From the NCBI GenBank assembly GCA_019112625.1, contig DXIW01000008.1, positions 1-51,802 on the forward strand: a stretch of 51,802 bases of DNA. Reading direction: 5' to 3'. Below the pieces are notes generated by a model, which was not told where the DNA came from, made no database searches, and was given only the letters and a program-made list of their open reading frames with translations. The translations under genes were made by a program, and so were the position numbers. Origin of the DNA: Candidatus Acutalibacter stercorigallinarum (GTDB lineage: Bacteria > Bacillota > Clostridia > Oscillospirales > Acutalibacteraceae). Positions within the stretch are counted from its first letter, which is position 1; each line of letters begins with the position of its first letter. Positions 50,582-51,802 of the stretch are shown piece by piece.

Positions 50582-51487
50582 ATGGATAAGATCTTACGCA
50601 CCATCACCTCCGACGGCAGCCTGATGGCTTCCGCCGTGGATTCCACCCAGCTGGTATATACCGCCCAGCGGCTGCACGGCCTTTCCAAGACCGCCTGCGC
50701 CGCCCTGGGCAGGCTCCTCACCGGCGCCTCCCTCATGGGGGCCATGCTGAAGATTGACGGGGCCACCCTGACCCTGAAGGTCAACGGGGGCGGGCCCCTG
50801 GGGACTCTGGTAGCCCTTGCGGACTGCCATGGCAACGTGCGGGGCTATGTGGACCACCCCCAGGTGGAGCTTCCCTTAAAGCCCAACGGCAAGCTGGATG
50901 TGGGCGGCGCTGTAGGCCGGGACGGCCGCCTGGCCGTCATCCGGGACATGGGCAGCGGCGACCCCTACATCGGCCAGGTGGAGCTGGTGAGCGGGGAGAT
51001 TGCCGAGGACCTGACCAGCTACTACGCCGCCAGCGAGCAGACTCCCACGGTGTGCGCTTTGGGGGTGCTGGTAGACAAGGGGACAGGGGAGGCCCTGCTC
51101 TCCGGGGGATTGCTCATCCAGGCCCTGCCCGGGGCGGACGATGCCGCCCTGGCCCGGCTGGAGGAAAACGTGGGGAAGCTGGAGTCGGTGACCACCATGC
51201 TGGCCAAGGGCATGACCGTGGAGGAGATCTGCCGCAAGGCGCTGGACGGCTTTGAGGTGGAAGTCCTGGACCAGTTCCCGGTGAATTACGTGTGCAACTG
51301 CAGCAAGGAGCGCTTTGCCAACGCCATGCTCACCCTGGGGGCGGAGGAGATCCGCAGCCTGCCCTTAAACGAGGAGGGGAAGGCCGAGGCCGTGTGCCAT
51401 TACTGCAGCCGGAAATACACCTTTACCCCGGCGGAATTGGAGCAGCTGGCCCGGCGCGCCGAGGCGAGTAAAAAATCGGAAAAATAA
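50582..51487 (+). CDS. hslO: Redox-regulated chaperone Hsp33
   Basis: Hsp33 is switched on by oxidation of a zinc centre. The 301-residue product begins MDKILRTITSDGS and ends with the zinc-binding Cys238, Cys240 and Cys272, Cys275 (CNC and CHYC). ATG 50582 is the only in-frame start between an upstream stop and the conserved N-terminus, but no ribosome-binding site is near it; AAAAGGAG lies 39 bases upstream beyond a hairpin. Expression may depend on that fold. Confidence 0.96.
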   Translation: MDKILRTITSDGSLMASAVDSTQLVYTAQRLHGLSKTACAALGRLLTGASLMGAMLKIDGATLTLKVNGGGPLGTLVALADCHGNVRGYVDHPQVELPLKPNGKLDVGGAVGRDGRLAVIRDMGSGDPYIGQVELVSGEIAEDLTSYYAASEQTPTVCALGVLVDKGTGEALLSGGLLIQALPGADDAALARLEENVGKLESVTTMLAKGMTVEEICRKALDGFEVEVLDQFPVNYVCNCSKERFANAMLTLGAEEIRSLPLNEEGKAEAVCHYCSRKYTFTPAELEQLARRAEASKKSEK

Positions 51488-51501
51488 TTTGCGGGAAACC
51501 C

Positions 51502-51530
51502 TTGACAAAACCGGCGGAATCCTGTAAAAT
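51502..51530 (+). promoter_or_regulatory. Strong promoter of the tRNA cluster
   Basis: Perfect TTGACA (51502-51507) and TAAAAT (51525-51530) are 17 bp apart, about 45 bp before the first tRNA. Confidence 0.93.
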
Positions 51531-51575
51531 AGTCAACGTCGCTGAGAAACAGCGCGCCATTGTTGTGTGGTCTGT

Positions 51576-51652
51576 GGGGGCATAGCTCAGCTGGTTAGAG
51601 CACCTGCCTTACAAGCAGGGGGTCACAGGTTCGAGTCCTGTTGTCCCCACCA
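51576..51652 (+). tRNA. tRNA-Val (anticodon TAC)
   Basis: The cloverleaf is complete: a seven-base acceptor stem (GGGGGCA with TGTCCCC, one wobble), a CTTACAA anticodon loop giving TAC, a TTCGAGT T-loop and an encoded CCA at 51650-51652. Confidence 0.97.
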
Positions 51653-51685
51653 TGCACACAGTATCACCGGCAAACCTCTTATTAT

Positions 51686-51762
51686 GGCCCGGTAGTTCAG
51701 CTGGTTAGAACGCTAGCCTGTCACGCTAGAGGTCGACGGTTCGAGCCCGTTCCGGGTCGCCA
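51686..51762 (+). tRNA. tRNA-Asp (anticodon GTC)
   Basis: Acceptor GGCCCGG pairs with CCGGGTC with one wobble. The anticodon loop is CTGTCAC, giving GTC; a TTCGAGC T-loop and encoded CCA (51760-51762) follow. It lies 33 bp after tRNA-Val. Confidence 0.97.
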
Positions 51763-51767
51763 TATTT

Positions 51768-51802
51768 GCCTCTGTAGCTCAGTTGGTAGAGCAGAGGACT
51801 GA
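51768..51802 (+). tRNA. Partial tRNA, probably tRNA-Phe (cut by window end)
   Basis: The acceptor and D-arm (GCCTCTG, TAGCTCAGTTGG, GAGC) are followed by an anticodon stem AGAGGACTGA before the window ends. The anticodon begins GA, and the stem is that of bacterial tRNA-Phe (GAA). The 3' half is missing, so identity is provisional. Confidence 0.8.

Noticed and set aside
1-51802. CRISPR arrays, prophage or defence systems
   Set aside because: No regularly spaced repeats, integrases, phage structural genes or known defence genes appear; the gene content is core throughout.

Overview
The window reads as a chromosomal core region of an endospore-forming, GC-rich clostridium. Sporulation genes (spoIIIAE-AH, ytfJ, spoVM, a sipL-like gene, spoIVA, a SpoIVFB-like protease), Firmicutes-type gene order (prpC-prkC-rsgA-thiN-spoVM; yicC-remA-gmk-rpoZ-priA-def-fmt-rsmB-rlmN) and strong AGGAGG ribosome-binding sites point to Clostridia. 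The GC-rich coding bias and domain choices resemble Oscillospiraceae (Flavonifractor/Lawsonibacter-like), but the genus is an inference. No prophage, CRISPR array, complete insertion sequence or rRNA was seen. Almost everything is on the + strand; the only convincing minus-strand gene is rpmB.

Layout. (1) 1-2988: the end of the spoIIIA operon, beginning with a 185-bp tandem duplication of the 5' end of spoIIIAE that includes an AT-rich segment with a perfect inverted repeat. (2) 2989-8579: a nusB-led operon (nusB, a TsaD-like protein, xseA, xseB, ispA, a RluA-type pseudouridine synthase, a zinc phospholipase C-like protein) behind a leader with a terminator and a mutually exclusive antiterminator. 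(3) 8598-8963: rpmB on the minus strand, divergent from the next operon. (4) 8988-14390: an M50 protease, scpA, scpB, ytfI-like, ytfJ, a D,D-carboxypeptidase, a RluB-type synthase and a hypothetical gene, closed by a terminator. (5) 14551-27771: a long translation, modification and signalling run from yicC to spoVM, with many ATGA or GTGA overlaps. (6) 27903-31844: spore-coat assembly genes (sipL-like, spoIVA) followed by a small membrane protein and a SpoIVFB-like protease. (7) 31912-34951: two radical-SAM-related genes, then rplS behind a structured leader. (8) 35048-41341: two lepB genes in tandem, rbgA, rnhB, yraN, a dipeptidase, thrC and a phosphoesterase. (9) 41466-48037: proteostasis genes tig-clpP-clpX-lon-engB. 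(10) 48061-51487: lysA, a TrpR-like regulator, a methyltransferase and hslO. (11) 51502-51802: a strong promoter and the tRNAs Val, Asp and a cut-off Phe-like tRNA.

How the genes work together. Most encode ribosome assembly, tRNA/rRNA modification, replication restart, protein maturation and proteolysis, with several sporulation modules embedded. The most notable items are the nusB leader attenuator, the spoIIIAE 5' duplication, the compact spoVM-sipL-spoIVA neighbourhood with a degenerate SpoIVFA-like candidate beside a SpoIVFB-like protease, and unusual RNA structures before hslO and between clpX and lon. I found no clearly new multi-gene system; the novelty is mostly in small proteins and RNA regulation.
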